A stretch of 64,000 bases of DNA, taken from assembly GCA_016714015.1 (NCBI GenBank), contig JADJNZ010000001.1, positions 1,302,001 to 1,366,000 on the forward strand, written 5' to 3'. The position numbers and the translations under genes are program-made. Shown piece by piece: positions 17,205 to 25,565 of the stretch. This DNA is from Gemmatimonadota bacterium. GTDB lineage: Bacteria; Gemmatimonadota; Gemmatimonadetes; Gemmatimonadales; Gemmatimonadaceae. Positions within the stretch are counted from its first letter, which is position 1, and each line of letters opens with the position of its first letter. The notes under the pieces are model-generated. The model saw only the letters and a program-made list of their open reading frames with translations, was not told where the DNA came from and ran no database searches.

Positions 17205-17833
17205 TCGCGCGCGGACGACTCGGCGTCGTGTGCCTGGCGGCGTTCGTGGTGGCCGCGCCGGTCGTGGCGGCGTGGTCCGTCCAGCGCGGCGTCGTCGAGG
17301 CCCATGCGGCCGACGCCCCCTTCACCATGCTCCTCGCCGACTCGAGCACAGGGGACTCGGCGGCCATCGCGACCCTGCCGGACGCGGTCGCACCGCTGTT
17401 CGCGCTCCATCGCTCGCTCGGCACCGGCGCGGCGGTCGCGCTCCCGTTCTACGAATGCCTTCAACTCCCCGGCCGGCGCGACGACGAGGTGCGTCGTCGA
17501 CTCCAGGTGCGCTTCGCCGACTCCTCCGCCACGATGCTGTTCGCGATCGCCGACCGCACGCGCGGCACCCTCAAGCGCGTGGAGTACGTCCATCGCACGC
17601 CCCGCGCGGGGCAGCGCGGCTTCATCTGGGACGGTGTGCGAGACCGTACCACGTCGATCTGGTGGTTCGAAGGTCCGAGAGGGCTGTCCCGCCGCGACGA
17701 GCGCGGTGACGTGCCGCGCGGGGGGGCTATTCCCCGCGCGGTTCGCGGACTGGGACGTCAGCTCTTCGTCGCGCCCTGCGTCGACGCCGGCGAGAACTCG
17801 CCGATGAACCCGATCTCGGGCTCGAGGGACTGA
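17201..17833 (+). CDS. Hypothetical exported protein, possibly frameshifted at its end
   Basis: GTG 17201 overlaps the preceding TGA by the GTGA motif, so this gene is coupled to the outer-membrane protein gene. The product has an N-terminal hydrophobic anchor or signal (LGVVCLAAFVVAAPVVAAW) and a soluble domain with one Cys in PFYECLQLPGRR. Near 17718-17726 lies a seven-G run. As written the frame continues to 17833, overlapping murB by 76 bases; shifting one base there gives GGLFPARFADWDV and a stop near 17807, a more natural ending. So an indel in the homopolymer is possible. I do not recognise the family. Confidence 0.6.
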   Translation: MIARGRLGVVCLAAFVVAAPVVAAWSVQRGVVEAHAADAPFTMLLADSSTGDSAAIATLPDAVAPLFALHRSLGTGAAVALPFYECLQLPGRRDDEVRRRLQVRFADSSATMLFAIADRTRGTLKRVEYVHRTPRAGQRGFIWDGVRDRTTSIWWFEGPRGLSRRDERGDVPRGGAIPRAVRGLGRQLFVAPCVDAGENSPMNPISGSRD

Positions 17834-18762
17834 CCGAACCGCTCGAGGACGGCATGCTGGGCGTGCGCGATCAGCGCGCGCACGTCCGCCGCCGTCGCGC
17901 CACCCAGGTTGACCATGATGTTGGCGTGGATGTGGGAGATCTGCGCGCCGCCGATCCGGAATCCCTTGAGCCCGCACTGATCCACGAGTCGTCCCGCGCC
18001 AACGCCCTCGATCTTCTTGAACACCGAGCCCGCGCTCGGGTGCACCTCGAGCCAAGGATGCCGCGAGCCGCGCCAGGAGAGGTTCTCCTGCATCACGCGG
18101 TGCAGGATGGCCGGGTCACCGGCCTCGAGCGCGAAGGTGACCGCGAGGGCGGTCTCGGTCCCGTCGTGCAGCCGCGACTGATCGTACCCGAAGCCCATCG
18201 CCTCCCGGTCGACGGTCGTGCGGGTCCCGTCCGCGCCAAGGAGCTCCACCGACTCGACCACCTCGGCGATGTACATCGTGCGGGCGCGGTCCGGCGCCGG
18301 GGAGAGGAAGTGCAAATTCTGCCAGACCGCGCCGCCGACGGTGCTCGGGATGCCGACGTAGTGCTCGAGCCCCGACCATCCCGCGGCGACCGTTCGCTTG
18401 ATGAGGTCGGCGACCACCACGCCGCTCTCGACGTGGAAGCGGCCGCCGCCCAGGTCGGTGATCCGGCGCGCCACGTTCCGGATGACCAGTCCGCGGAACC
18501 CGAGGTCGCCGACGAGGATGTTGGCTCCGAGTCCGAGGACGAAGGCGGGGATCCCGTCGGCTCGCGCCGTGGCGAGCGCGGTAGCGAGTTCGTCGGCCGA
18601 GGTGGCATCGTACAGCACGTCGGCGGGACCGCCGATGCGGAACGTGGTGTACGGAGCGAGCGGTTCGTTGAGTCGGAGCCGCTCAGCTCCCAAGACCGGT
18701 GTCAGTGCCGCAGCGACCTGCTGCGGGGATCGACGCGGGCCACTCGAACGCGACGGATGCAT
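17758..18762 (-). CDS. murB: UDP-N-acetylenolpyruvoylglucosamine reductase
   Basis: A 334-residue MurB, reducing UDP-GlcNAc-enolpyruvate to UDP-MurNAc in peptidoglycan synthesis with FAD and NADPH. FAD-domain motifs are LAPYTTFRIGGPADVL near residue 30, ALGLGANILVGD-like LGLGANILVGDLGF near 82, and GIPSTVGGAVWQN near 135; the catalytic acid region is HPSAGSVFKKI near 262 with Ser, and the final Glu is in SLEPEIGFIGEF. The start ATG (18762) is the first half of an ATGCAT palindrome, the opposite strand of which also gives a possible start for the divergent M16 gene. There is no intergenic promoter space, so its promoter must lie within the neighbour. Confidence 0.95.
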   Translation of the reverse strand: MHPSRSSGPRRSPQQVAAALTPVLGAERLRLNEPLAPYTTFRIGGPADVLYDATSADELATALATARADGIPAFVLGLGANILVGDLGFRGLVIRNVARRITDLGGGRFHVESGVVVADLIKRTVAAGWSGLEHYVGIPSTVGGAVWQNLHFLSPAPDRARTMYIAEVVESVELLGADGTRTTVDREAMGFGYDQSRLHDGTETALAVTFALEAGDPAILHRVMQENLSWRGSRHPWLEVHPSAGSVFKKIEGVGAGRLVDQCGLKGFRIGGAQISHIHANIMVNLGGATAADVRALIAHAQHAVLERFGQSLEPEIGFIGEFSPASTQGATKS

Positions 18763-18765
18763 AGG

Positions 18766-20190
18766 ATGCGCGAAATCAACCAGTGGCGGCGGGGGATTGC
18801 CAGCCGCTCCGGACAACTCCTGCGGTTCGGGCTGCTCGCCCTGCTCATCGGGGCGGCCCCGGCGCACGCGCAGCGCGCCGAGCGCGCGGCCACCATCCAG
18901 CAGCGCGTGCTGGCGAACGGGCTCGAGGTGATCGTCGTCCCCGGCGGCGGCGTCCCGATCGCGACGGTCGAGCTGGTGGTGAAGAACGGCGCCTTCACCC
19001 AGACGCCGGAGTACGCCGGACTGGCGCACCTGTTCGAGCACATGTTCTTCAAGGCGAACGATGCGTATCCGGAGGAGGACGCGTTCATGGATCGCGCGGC
19101 GCGTCTCGGGGCGGCCTTCAACGCGACGACGCGCGAGGAGCTCGTCAACTACTACGTGACCGTCGTGGCCGATTCGGTGGCGGGGGGAATGGAGTTCCTC
19201 AACGCGGCCCTGCGTGGCGCGCAGTTCCGCGCCGAGGAGCTCGCGCGCGAGAAGGTCGTGGTGCTCGGGGAGTACGACCGGGCGGAGTCGTCGCCGTGGT
19301 TCCGGCTCGACGAGCGGATCGGGCACCAGCTCTGGGGCGACTTCTGGAGCCGCAAGAACACCATCGGCGACCGTCGCGTGATCAATGACGTGACCCCGGA
19401 GCAGATGCGCACGATCCGCGACCTCTATTACGTGCCGAGCAACTCGGCGCTGGTGGTCGCGGGCGATGTGGATGCCGCGGGGATCTTCGCGCTCGCCGAG
19501 CGGATCTTCGGGAGCTGGCCCCGGGGGGACGACCCGTTCCGGCGCGCCCCCATCCCGGAGGTGAAGCCGCTCGCCGGCAGTCTCGGGGTGATCGTCGAGG
19601 AGCCGGTGAACGCCGTCACCGTGCAGATCCAGTGGCATGGACCGAGCGCGAGCCGTGACGAGGCCGCCACGTTCGCGGCGGACGTCTACTCCGACATCCT
19701 CAACGGCCCCGCATCACGATTCCAGCGACGTCTGGTCGACAGCGGACTGTGGCAGGGCGTGGTGGTCAACTACTACACGCTCAACCACGTGGGGCCCATC
19801 ACGGTGAGTGGCCAGACGACACCGGAGAAGCTGCGCGAGGCGCTGAAGGCCCTCGATGCGGAGCTCGCGGCCACGCTCGAGCCGGGGTATTTCACCGTCG
19901 AGGAGCTGGAGGCCGTGAAGGCCAATCGCGCGGTCACGACCGCCTTCGGTGCCGAACGCGGGTCGGAGAACGCGCACACGATCGGGTTCTGGTGGAGCGT
20001 GGTCGGACTCGACTACCACCTGCGCTACATCGATGAGATGGCGAAGCAGACGCCGGCCCAGCTGCAGGCCTATGCGCGACGCTACATCGTCGGGAAGCCG
20101 CGGATCGTCGGCGTGATGCTTCCGGAGGGCGCGAAGGCGCGCCTCAATCTCACCGAAGCCGAGCTCGCCGGACGGAGCGTGGCCCCATGA
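18766..20190 (+). CDS. M16 family zinc metallopeptidase (catalytic subunit)
   Basis: The 474-residue protein has a signal peptide (LLRFGLLALLIGAAPAHAQ) and two M16 repeats. The inverted zinc motif HXXEH is present as HLFEH at about 88-92, with the third ligand Glu about 75 residues later in VVLGEYDR. The conserved ending NYYTLNHVGPITVSG-type segment of the second repeat is seen. This is the catalytic half of the two-gene, processing-peptidase-like M16 systems (pitrilysin/PqqL-type), here periplasmic. An in-frame ATG three codons earlier (18757) is also possible. The stop overlaps the next gene by ATGA, and that gene encodes the non-catalytic partner. Confidence 0.9.
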   Translation: MREINQWRRGIASRSGQLLRFGLLALLIGAAPAHAQRAERAATIQQRVLANGLEVIVVPGGGVPIATVELVVKNGAFTQTPEYAGLAHLFEHMFFKANDAYPEEDAFMDRAARLGAAFNATTREELVNYYVTVVADSVAGGMEFLNAALRGAQFRAEELAREKVVVLGEYDRAESSPWFRLDERIGHQLWGDFWSRKNTIGDRRVINDVTPEQMRTIRDLYYVPSNSALVVAGDVDAAGIFALAERIFGSWPRGDDPFRRAPIPEVKPLAGSLGVIVEEPVNAVTVQIQWHGPSASRDEAATFAADVYSDILNGPASRFQRRLVDSGLWQGVVVNYYTLNHVGPITVSGQTTPEKLREALKALDAELAATLEPGYFTVEELEAVKANRAVTTAFGAERGSENAHTIGFWWSVVGLDYHLRYIDEMAKQTPAQLQAYARRYIVGKPRIVGVMLPEGAKARLNLTEAELAGRSVAP

Positions 20191-21575
20191 CGCGCGCGAC
20201 ACTGCTGCTCCTCGCCCTGGCCTGTCCGGCGCTCGCGGCGCAGGTGCCGAGCAAGACCGGCGGTGGGGTCCCGCCCTCCGGGGTCGAGAAGTCCGTCCCG
20301 GTGGTCGCGCCCGCCGCGCCCCTCACGCCGGTCGTGCACGATTCGCTGACGACGAGGTTCACCGTGGACGGCATCACGGTGATCCATCGGCGCACCAACA
20401 CCAGCCTGTTCGTCGCCAACCTGTACCTGCTCGGCGGGGTGCACCTCGCGACCCCGCAGACGGCGGGACTCGAGCCGATGCTGCTCGAGCTCACCGAGCG
20501 CGGCACGCGCAAGTATCCCGGCGAGGCGCTCCGACGCGCGATGGCGCGGACCGGCAGCGCGATCGGGGTGGCGGCCGCGGACGACTATACCGTCTTCGGA
20601 CTCCGAACCACGACCGACCGCGTCGACTCCACCTGGAGCATCTACGCCGACCGGCTCCTCGCGCCGAGCCTCATGCCTGCGGACTTCGAGTTCGTGAAGC
20701 AGAACCGCATCGCCGCGCTCGCGCAGCGGGCGGACGATGCCGATGCGCAGCTGGAGTACCTCTCCGACAGCGTGGCGTTCGCCGGCCATGCGTACGCGCT
20801 CTCGTCGGTCGGGACGGATCGTTCGGTCTCGAGCCTGACGCTCGACCAGCTCCGCGAGTTCCACCGGACGCAGATGGTGAAGTCGCGGATGCTGCTGGTC
20901 ATCGTCGGGGACCTGCCGCGCGCGCGGATCGAACGGCTCGTCGGCTCGACACTCGGGACGCTTCCCGAGGGGACGTATCGTTGGCAGGTCCCCGACGCAC
21001 TCGGTCCGCGCAGCGGCACCAACGTGCACATCGTGTCGCGGCGGCTGCCGACGAACTACATCCTCGGGCAGTGGAGCGGGCCGCCGGCCGGCGACGCGGA
21101 CGTGCCGGCGCTCCGCGTGGCGAACGCGGTGCTACAGGGGATGCTCTTCCAAGAGGTGCGCTCGCGGCTGAACCTCACGTACGCGGTCGAGGCGCGGTTC
21201 CGCGATCGCGGCGTCACCGCCGGTGGACTCTACGTCACGACGACGCGCCCTGACGAGACGCTCCGCGTCATGAAGGCGCAGTTGCGCTTCCTTCAGGAGG
21301 AGACGTTGCGCACCGAGGCCCTCGGGCCGCTCGTGCAGCAGTTCATCACCGAGTACTTCCTCGACAACGAGACGTCCGGCGCGCAGGCGGACTTCCTCGC
21401 GCGCGCGGAGCTCTATCGAGGCGACTTCCGCGCGGGTGACCGCTTCGTGGCCGAGCTGCGGGCCGTGACCGGCGAGGACATCCGGCGCGTCGTCAACAAG
21501 TACATCAACAACCTCCGCTTCACCTATCTCGGCAACCCGTCCCAGGTGAACCGCTTCGCCCTCATGGGCTTCTGA
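20187..21575 (+). CDS. M16-like subunit without the zinc motif
   Basis: A 462-residue exported protein (signal MTRATLLLLALACPALAAQ) with M16 fold features: FTVDGITVIHRRTNTSLFVANLYLLGG, TAGLEPMLLELTERGT where the HXXEH should be, and the late QGMLFQEVRSRLNLTYAVEA segment typical of the second M16 domain. The catalytic motif is replaced by LEPML, so it should be inactive and pair with the upstream peptidase, as alpha and beta subunits do in mitochondrial and bacterial M16B pairs. ATGA overlap with the upstream stop supports a 1:1 complex. Its 3' end is 33 bases from the convergent his operon. Confidence 0.88.
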   Translation: MTRATLLLLALACPALAAQVPSKTGGGVPPSGVEKSVPVVAPAAPLTPVVHDSLTTRFTVDGITVIHRRTNTSLFVANLYLLGGVHLATPQTAGLEPMLLELTERGTRKYPGEALRRAMARTGSAIGVAAADDYTVFGLRTTTDRVDSTWSIYADRLLAPSLMPADFEFVKQNRIAALAQRADDADAQLEYLSDSVAFAGHAYALSSVGTDRSVSSLTLDQLREFHRTQMVKSRMLLVIVGDLPRARIERLVGSTLGTLPEGTYRWQVPDALGPRSGTNVHIVSRRLPTNYILGQWSGPPAGDADVPALRVANAVLQGMLFQEVRSRLNLTYAVEARFRDRGVTAGGLYVTTTRPDETLRVMKAQLRFLQEETLRTEALGPLVQQFITEYFLDNETSGAQADFLARAELYRGDFRAGDRFVAELRAVTGEDIRRVVNKYINNLRFTYLGNPSQVNRFALMGF

Positions 21576-21608
21576 CCGCCTCGGCACGCGCGCGCATCCC
21601 AGGCGGAG

Positions 21609-22196
21609 TCAGCGCGCGCGACCCTCGAGCACGGTTCGAACGTCGTCGAGCGACCCGCCCACCGCGCGCAACGCGACGAGTGCGTGATAGATCAGGTCTG
21701 CGGTCTCCTCGGTCGCTCGAGCCGCATCACCGTCGGCGCATGCCGTGACGAGTTCGCTCGCCTCCTCGCCGATCTTCTTGAGCCGCAGGTTCCGGTCGCC
21801 GAGGAGCTTCCGGGTGTAGCCGCCGTCCCCCGCCCCGGCGCGCGCGGCGATCGTTGCGTCGAGCGTCCCCAGGGCATCGTTCTCGCCCGGACCGAAGCAG
21901 CTCGTCGCGCCCGTGTGACAGGCCGGTCCCGCCGGGCGCACTCGCGCAAGCACGGCATCGCCATCGCAGTCGACCACGAGCGAGACGACGCGCTGCACGC
22001 TCCCGCTGGTGCCGCCCTTGTGCCAAAGACCGCGCGTGCGCGAGCGGTAGTGCATCTCACCCGTCGCGACGGTCCGCTCGATCGCCTCGCGATCGGCGTG
22101 CGCGACCATCAGCACCGTGCCGGTGCGGTGGTCCTGCGTGACGATCGTGACGAGTCCGCCGCCCTTGGTGAAATCGAGCACGTCGAGGTCAATCAT
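21609..22196 (-). CDS. hisIE: Bifunctional phosphoribosyl-AMP cyclohydrolase / phosphoribosyl-ATP pyrophosphatase
   Basis: 195 residues covering steps 2 and 3 of histidine synthesis. The HisI half (1-115) has MVAHADREAIERTVATGEMHY, SRTRGLWHKGGTSG, the metal-binding DCDGDAV and the zinc cysteines in CHTGATSCF. The HisE half (about 120-195) has YTRKLLGDRNLRLKKIGEEASELVTA and ETADLIYHALVAL, the NTP-pyrophosphohydrolase helices. ATG 22196 lies eight bases inside hisN. It is the last gene of the operon. Confidence 0.96.
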   Translation of the reverse strand: MIDLDVLDFTKGGGLVTIVTQDHRTGTVLMVAHADREAIERTVATGEMHYRSRTRGLWHKGGTSGSVQRVVSLVVDCDGDAVLARVRPAGPACHTGATSCFGPGENDALGTLDATIAARAGAGDGGYTRKLLGDRNLRLKKIGEEASELVTACADGDAARATEETADLIYHALVALRAVGGSLDDVRTVLEGRAR

Positions 22197-22950
22197 CGAA
22201 GAAGTCCCTGGCCGTGGCCGCGAGGGCCCGATTGGTCGCGATCGCATGCCCGCCGAAGGCCGTGACGGTGCCGGCCAGATCCGTGAAGACGCCGCCCGCT
22301 TCCTCGATGATGGGCAGGAAACAGGCCGCGTCCCACGGATTGATGATCGGGTCCACCATGACCTCGGCGCGACCGGTCGCGACGAGGAGATAGCCGAAGC
22401 AGTCCCCCCAGCCGCGGGCGACGCCGGCCTCGGCCGCGAGGGCGTGCCACCCATGGGCGAGCGCCGATGTGCCGAAGGTGCGGTCGTCGGTGACGAGCAC
22501 CGTCGCACCGGCCAGCGTACCGACCTCGCTCACCGAGGCGCGCCGGCCATTCCACCAACAGCCCTCGCGCGGTGCCGCCGCGATGAGCTCGCCCACCGCC
22601 GGGAAGTAGGCGGCGCCGGCGAGCACCTCCGTCCCGTGCGTGACGGCGACGAGCGTCCCCCACAGCGGGACGCCACGCACGAAGCTCTTCGTGCCGTCGA
22701 TCGGATCGATGAGCCACCGCCGTCCGCTCGCGCCCTCTTGCGCGCCGAACTCCTCGCCGAGGATGCCATCGTGGGGAAAGCGCTGGGCGAGCCAGTCGCG
22801 CGCCGCGCGCTCCGCCTCGCGATCTGCGACGGTCACGGGCGAGCCGTCGCCCTTCGCCTCGACGGTCAGGGCTGTGCGGTAGTGGCGCAACGCCACGTCA
22901 CCGGCGGTGCGTGCCACCACTTGGACCGCCTCGAGCAGGGACTCGGTCAT
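22189..22950 (-). CDS. hisN: Histidinol-phosphatase of the inositol-monophosphatase family
   Basis: A 253-residue IMPase-fold enzyme with GEEFG near 66, the metal-site motif DPIDGTKSFVRG near 83 and the second motif NPWDAACFLPIIEEAGG near 205. Family knowledge: HisN-type IMPase-like histidinol-phosphatases remove phosphate from L-histidinol phosphate in organisms lacking the HisB N-terminal domain. That fits, because hisB here is IGPD-only and no PHP-type hisK is seen. Start overlaps hisF by four bases. An inositol or CysQ role is less likely given the location. Confidence 0.9.
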   Translation of the reverse strand: MTESLLEAVQVVARTAGDVALRHYRTALTVEAKGDGSPVTVADREAERAARDWLAQRFPHDGILGEEFGAQEGASGRRWLIDPIDGTKSFVRGVPLWGTLVAVTHGTEVLAGAAYFPAVGELIAAAPREGCWWNGRRASVSEVGTLAGATVLVTDDRTFGTSALAHGWHALAAEAGVARGWGDCFGYLLVATGRAEVMVDPIINPWDAACFLPIIEEAGGVFTDLAGTVTAFGGHAIATNRALAATARDFFDD

Positions 22951-23714
22951 GCCGCCACCTCCCGGATGGGCAACGCGGCCGCGCGCATCGCCGATTTGAG
23001 TGCACCGACCGTCGATCGCCCGTCGTGCAGGATACCCGCCACGAGCACGGCGTCCGCGCCGCCCTGCGTGATCGCGTCACAGAGATGTCCCGCGTACCCC
23101 GCCCCGCCGGAGGCGATCACCGGGACGTTGACGGCATCCGCCACCGCGCGCGTGAGCGCGAGGTCGTAGCCGTCGCGCCGGCCGTCGCGATCGATGCTCG
23201 TGAGCAGGATCTCGCCCGCGCCCCGTGCGACGCACTCGCGCGCCCACGCGATGGCGTCCAATCCGGTGCGCGTGCGCCCACCAGCCGTGTGCACCACATA
23301 CCTGGTGCCGTCCCACGCCGCATCGATGCTCGCCACGATGCACTGCGCACCGAAGCGCGCGGCCCCTTCGGTGAGGATATCCGGCGTGCGGACGGCGGCG
23401 CTGTTCACGCTCACCTTGTCGGCACCGGCACGCAGCGCGGCCGCGATGTCCTCGACGGTGCGGATGCCGCCGCCGATGGTGAGCGGGATGAAGAGTCGCT
23501 CTGCCGTGCGGCGCGCCAGGTCGAGCAGCGTCGCGCGCCCTTCGTGCGTCGCCGAGATGTCGAGAAAGGTGATCTCGTCGGCGCCGTCGGCCTCATAGCG
23601 CATCGCCAGCTCCACCGGGTCGCCGACGTCGCGGAGCCCGGTGAAGTTCACCCCTTTCACCACGCGCCCCTCCTGCACATCCAGGCAGACGATGAGTCGT
23701 CGCGTGAGCGTCAT
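22947..23714 (-). CDS. hisF: Imidazole glycerol phosphate synthase, cyclase subunit
   Basis: 255-residue (beta-alpha)8 barrel. Catalytic Asp in RRLIVCLDVQEGRVVKG (residue 12) and the second Asp in TSIDRDGRRDGYD; phosphate-binding loops PLTIGGGIRT, KVSVNSAAV and ASGGAGY. With HisH it makes imidazole glycerol phosphate and AICAR. It overlaps hisB and hisN by four bases each. Confidence 0.97.
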   Translation of the reverse strand: MTLTRRLIVCLDVQEGRVVKGVNFTGLRDVGDPVELAMRYEADGADEITFLDISATHEGRATLLDLARRTAERLFIPLTIGGGIRTVEDIAAALRAGADKVSVNSAAVRTPDILTEGAARFGAQCIVASIDAAWDGTRYVVHTAGGRTRTGLDAIAWARECVARGAGEILLTSIDRDGRRDGYDLALTRAVADAVNVPVIASGGAGYAGHLCDAITQGGADAVLVAGILHDGRSTVGALKSAMRAAALPIREVAA

Positions 23715-24262
23715 GTCGCGTCCATCTCGATGGCACCCTTGGTGCTGAAGACCGCTCCCGAATCGACCGCGGCTTGGCGCAGCGCGAATCCGAGCGCCTT
23801 GAAGGCGGCCTCGACGATGTGGTGCCGGTCGGTGCCGCGCAGCACCAGCAGGTGGAGCGTGAACTTCCCCGAATCGCAGAAGGAACGCATCCAGTGATCG
23901 TAGAGGGACGAAGGGATCGGTCCCTCATAGTAGGGGCGTCCGCCCACATCGAGCACGGCCTGCACCACGGCCTCGTCCATGGGCACCAGTCGCTCCCCGT
24001 AGCGCGCCGCCGTCGCCGGCAGCGCCGCCGCGATCGCCGGCCCCACCGTGAGCGCGACGTCCTCGATGATGTGATGCCGCAGGTCCCCCTCGGCGCGGAT
24101 GACCAGGTCGATCCCCGAGTATTTCGCGAGCACCGTCATCATGTGGTCGAGGAAGGGCACCGTCGTGCGGACGTCCGCCGTCCCGCGGCCGAGCGTCGCC
24201 TCGACGCGGACCGTCGTCTCGCCCGTGCGTCGTTCGCGCACCGCCGTTCGCGCGCCGGTCAT
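23711..24262 (-). CDS. hisB: Imidazoleglycerol-phosphate dehydratase
   Basis: A monofunctional 183-residue HisB. Manganese-binding motifs are PFLDHMMTVLAKYSGIDL, HHIIEDVALTVG, and the second-half set FCDSGKFTLHLLVLRGTDRHHIVEAAFKAL. It dehydrates IGP to imidazole acetol phosphate. The phosphatase domain of the enterobacterial fusion is absent, hisN filling that role. ATG 24262 overlaps the hisA stop by four bases. Confidence 0.97.
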   Translation of the reverse strand: MTGARTAVRERRTGETTVRVEATLGRGTADVRTTVPFLDHMMTVLAKYSGIDLVIRAEGDLRHHIIEDVALTVGPAIAAALPATAARYGERLVPMDEAVVQAVLDVGGRPYYEGPIPSSLYDHWMRSFCDSGKFTLHLLVLRGTDRHHIVEAAFKALGFALRQAAVDSGAVFSTKGAIEMDAT

Positions 24263-24972
24263 GCGCCGAACTCCTCGGCCACCACACGCGCGTCGAGCGC
24301 GTCGGTGTAGAGGCTCATGCCGAGCACCACGGCGGAGACACCGCGGTCCTCGAGGTTGCGCAGGTGCTGCATGGTGCCGACGCCGCCCGAGGCGATGACC
24401 GGCCACGGCGACGACTGCACCGCATCCTCGATGAGCGGGAGATCCGTGCCCTCCATCCGCCCCTCCTTGTGCACGGCGGTTACGAGCAAGCCCGCGAGGG
24501 GCGCCGCCGCGAGCTCGGCGATGACATCGGCGAGCGAGAGTGCCGTGCGCGCCGTCCACCCCTTCGCGACGACCGCCCGATCACGCACGTCCGCCGCGAG
24601 GATGAGCCGGCCGGGCGCGTGCGCTGCCTGCTCCAGCAGCCAGGAGGGATCCTCGATCCCGCGCGTGCCGATGATCACCTGATCGGCGCCGTCGTCGAGC
24701 AGGGCGAGCAGGGTCTCCTCGTCGCGCACGCCACCCCCGACCTGCGTGGGCAGCGTCACCTGCCGCAGGATGTCCCGCACGAGGTCGCGATTGTCACCGC
24801 GTCCCGTGGCCGCATCGAGATCGACGACGTGCAGGCGGGAGAAGCCGGCGGCGGCCCACCGGCGGGCGACGGCGACCGGATCGTCGAGGCGGATCGACTC
24901 GTCCTGATAGTCCCCGCCCACCAGCTGCACGCAGTGCCGGTCACGGAGGTCGATGGCTGGGATGGCGAGCAT
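24259..24972 (-). CDS. hisA: ProFAR isomerase
   Basis: 237-residue barrel enzyme isomerising ProFAR to PRFAR. It starts MLAIPAIDLRDRHCVQLVGGDY with the catalytic Asp 8, and has LPTQVGGGVRDEETL, IIGTRGIEDPSW, the second catalytic acid in LLVTAVHKEGRMEGTDL (the usual TDI/TDV step shows here as VTAVHKEG), and IASGGVGTMQHL. That Asp-to-His/Ala change in strand 5 is a small oddity worth alignment. The start shares one base with the hisH stop. Confidence 0.95.
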   Translation of the reverse strand: MLAIPAIDLRDRHCVQLVGGDYQDESIRLDDPVAVARRWAAAGFSRLHVVDLDAATGRGDNRDLVRDILRQVTLPTQVGGGVRDEETLLALLDDGADQVIIGTRGIEDPSWLLEQAAHAPGRLILAADVRDRAVVAKGWTARTALSLADVIAELAAAPLAGLLVTAVHKEGRMEGTDLPLIEDAVQSSPWPVIASGGVGTMQHLRNLEDRGVSAVVLGMSLYTDALDARVVAEEFGA

Positions 24973-25565
24973 CAGAGGTGCTGGAGGAAGTGGTCGAGGA
25001 GGTTCACACCGGGACGACTGCTCTTTTCAGGATGGAACTGGACGCCGAGGCACTGTCCGATGCGCACTGCGGCCGGGAAGCGGTCGCGTTCGTGCGTAGA
25101 CCAGGCCGTGACCGCCCCGACGTCGAATGGCCGGCAGGCGAAGCTGTTCGCGTAGTATGCGGTCGTGAGACCGCTCGCCGCGAACATCGGGTCGGTCGCC
25201 CCTTCGACCGCATTCCATCCGATCTGCGGGAGGCGCGCCGCGGCGAGACGCGTCACGGGGCCGGGAATGACCCCGAGGCCGTGGCCCGGCCCCTCCTCGC
25301 TCGTGTCGAACAACAACTGCATGCCGAGGCAGATGCCGATCGTCGGCAATCCGCCGAGGACGGCATCGCGCATCGGCACTCGCGCGGCCGCCAGTCGCGC
25401 GGCCGCCGGCGCGAAGGCGCCGACGCCGGGCAGCACCAGCACGTCGGTCTCGAGGGCCGCGAGCGGGTCCGTCTCCACGCGCACCTCACGCCCGTTGCCG
25501 GCCAGCGCCTTGCCGAGCGAATGCAGGTTGCCGGCGCCGTAGTCGAACAGCGTGATCCGCCTCAT
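24972..25565 (-). CDS. hisH: Imidazole glycerol phosphate synthase, glutaminase subunit
   Basis: 197-residue class-I glutamine amidotransferase. LFDYGAGNLHSLGKAL at the start, oxyanion strand VLPGVGAF, nucleophile Cys in GICLGMQLLFDTSEEG, and the His-Glu pair in LGVQFHPEKS. It supplies ammonia to HisF. ATG 25565 is chosen because it directly precedes the first strand; earlier codons in frame are shadow sequence over hisC. Four-base overlap with hisC. Confidence 0.97.
   Translation of the reverse strand: MRRITLFDYGAGNLHSLGKALAGNGREVRVETDPLAALETDVLVLPGVGAFAPAAARLAAARVPMRDAVLGGLPTIGICLGMQLLFDTSEEGPGHGLGVIPGPVTRLAAARLPQIGWNAVEGATDPMFAASGLTTAYYANSFACRPFDVGAVTAWSTHERDRFPAAVRIGQCLGVQFHPEKSSRPGVNLLDHFLQHL

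Noticed and set aside
20187..21575. Second active M16 peptidase
   Set aside because: The HXXEH position reads LEPML, so catalysis is not expected.
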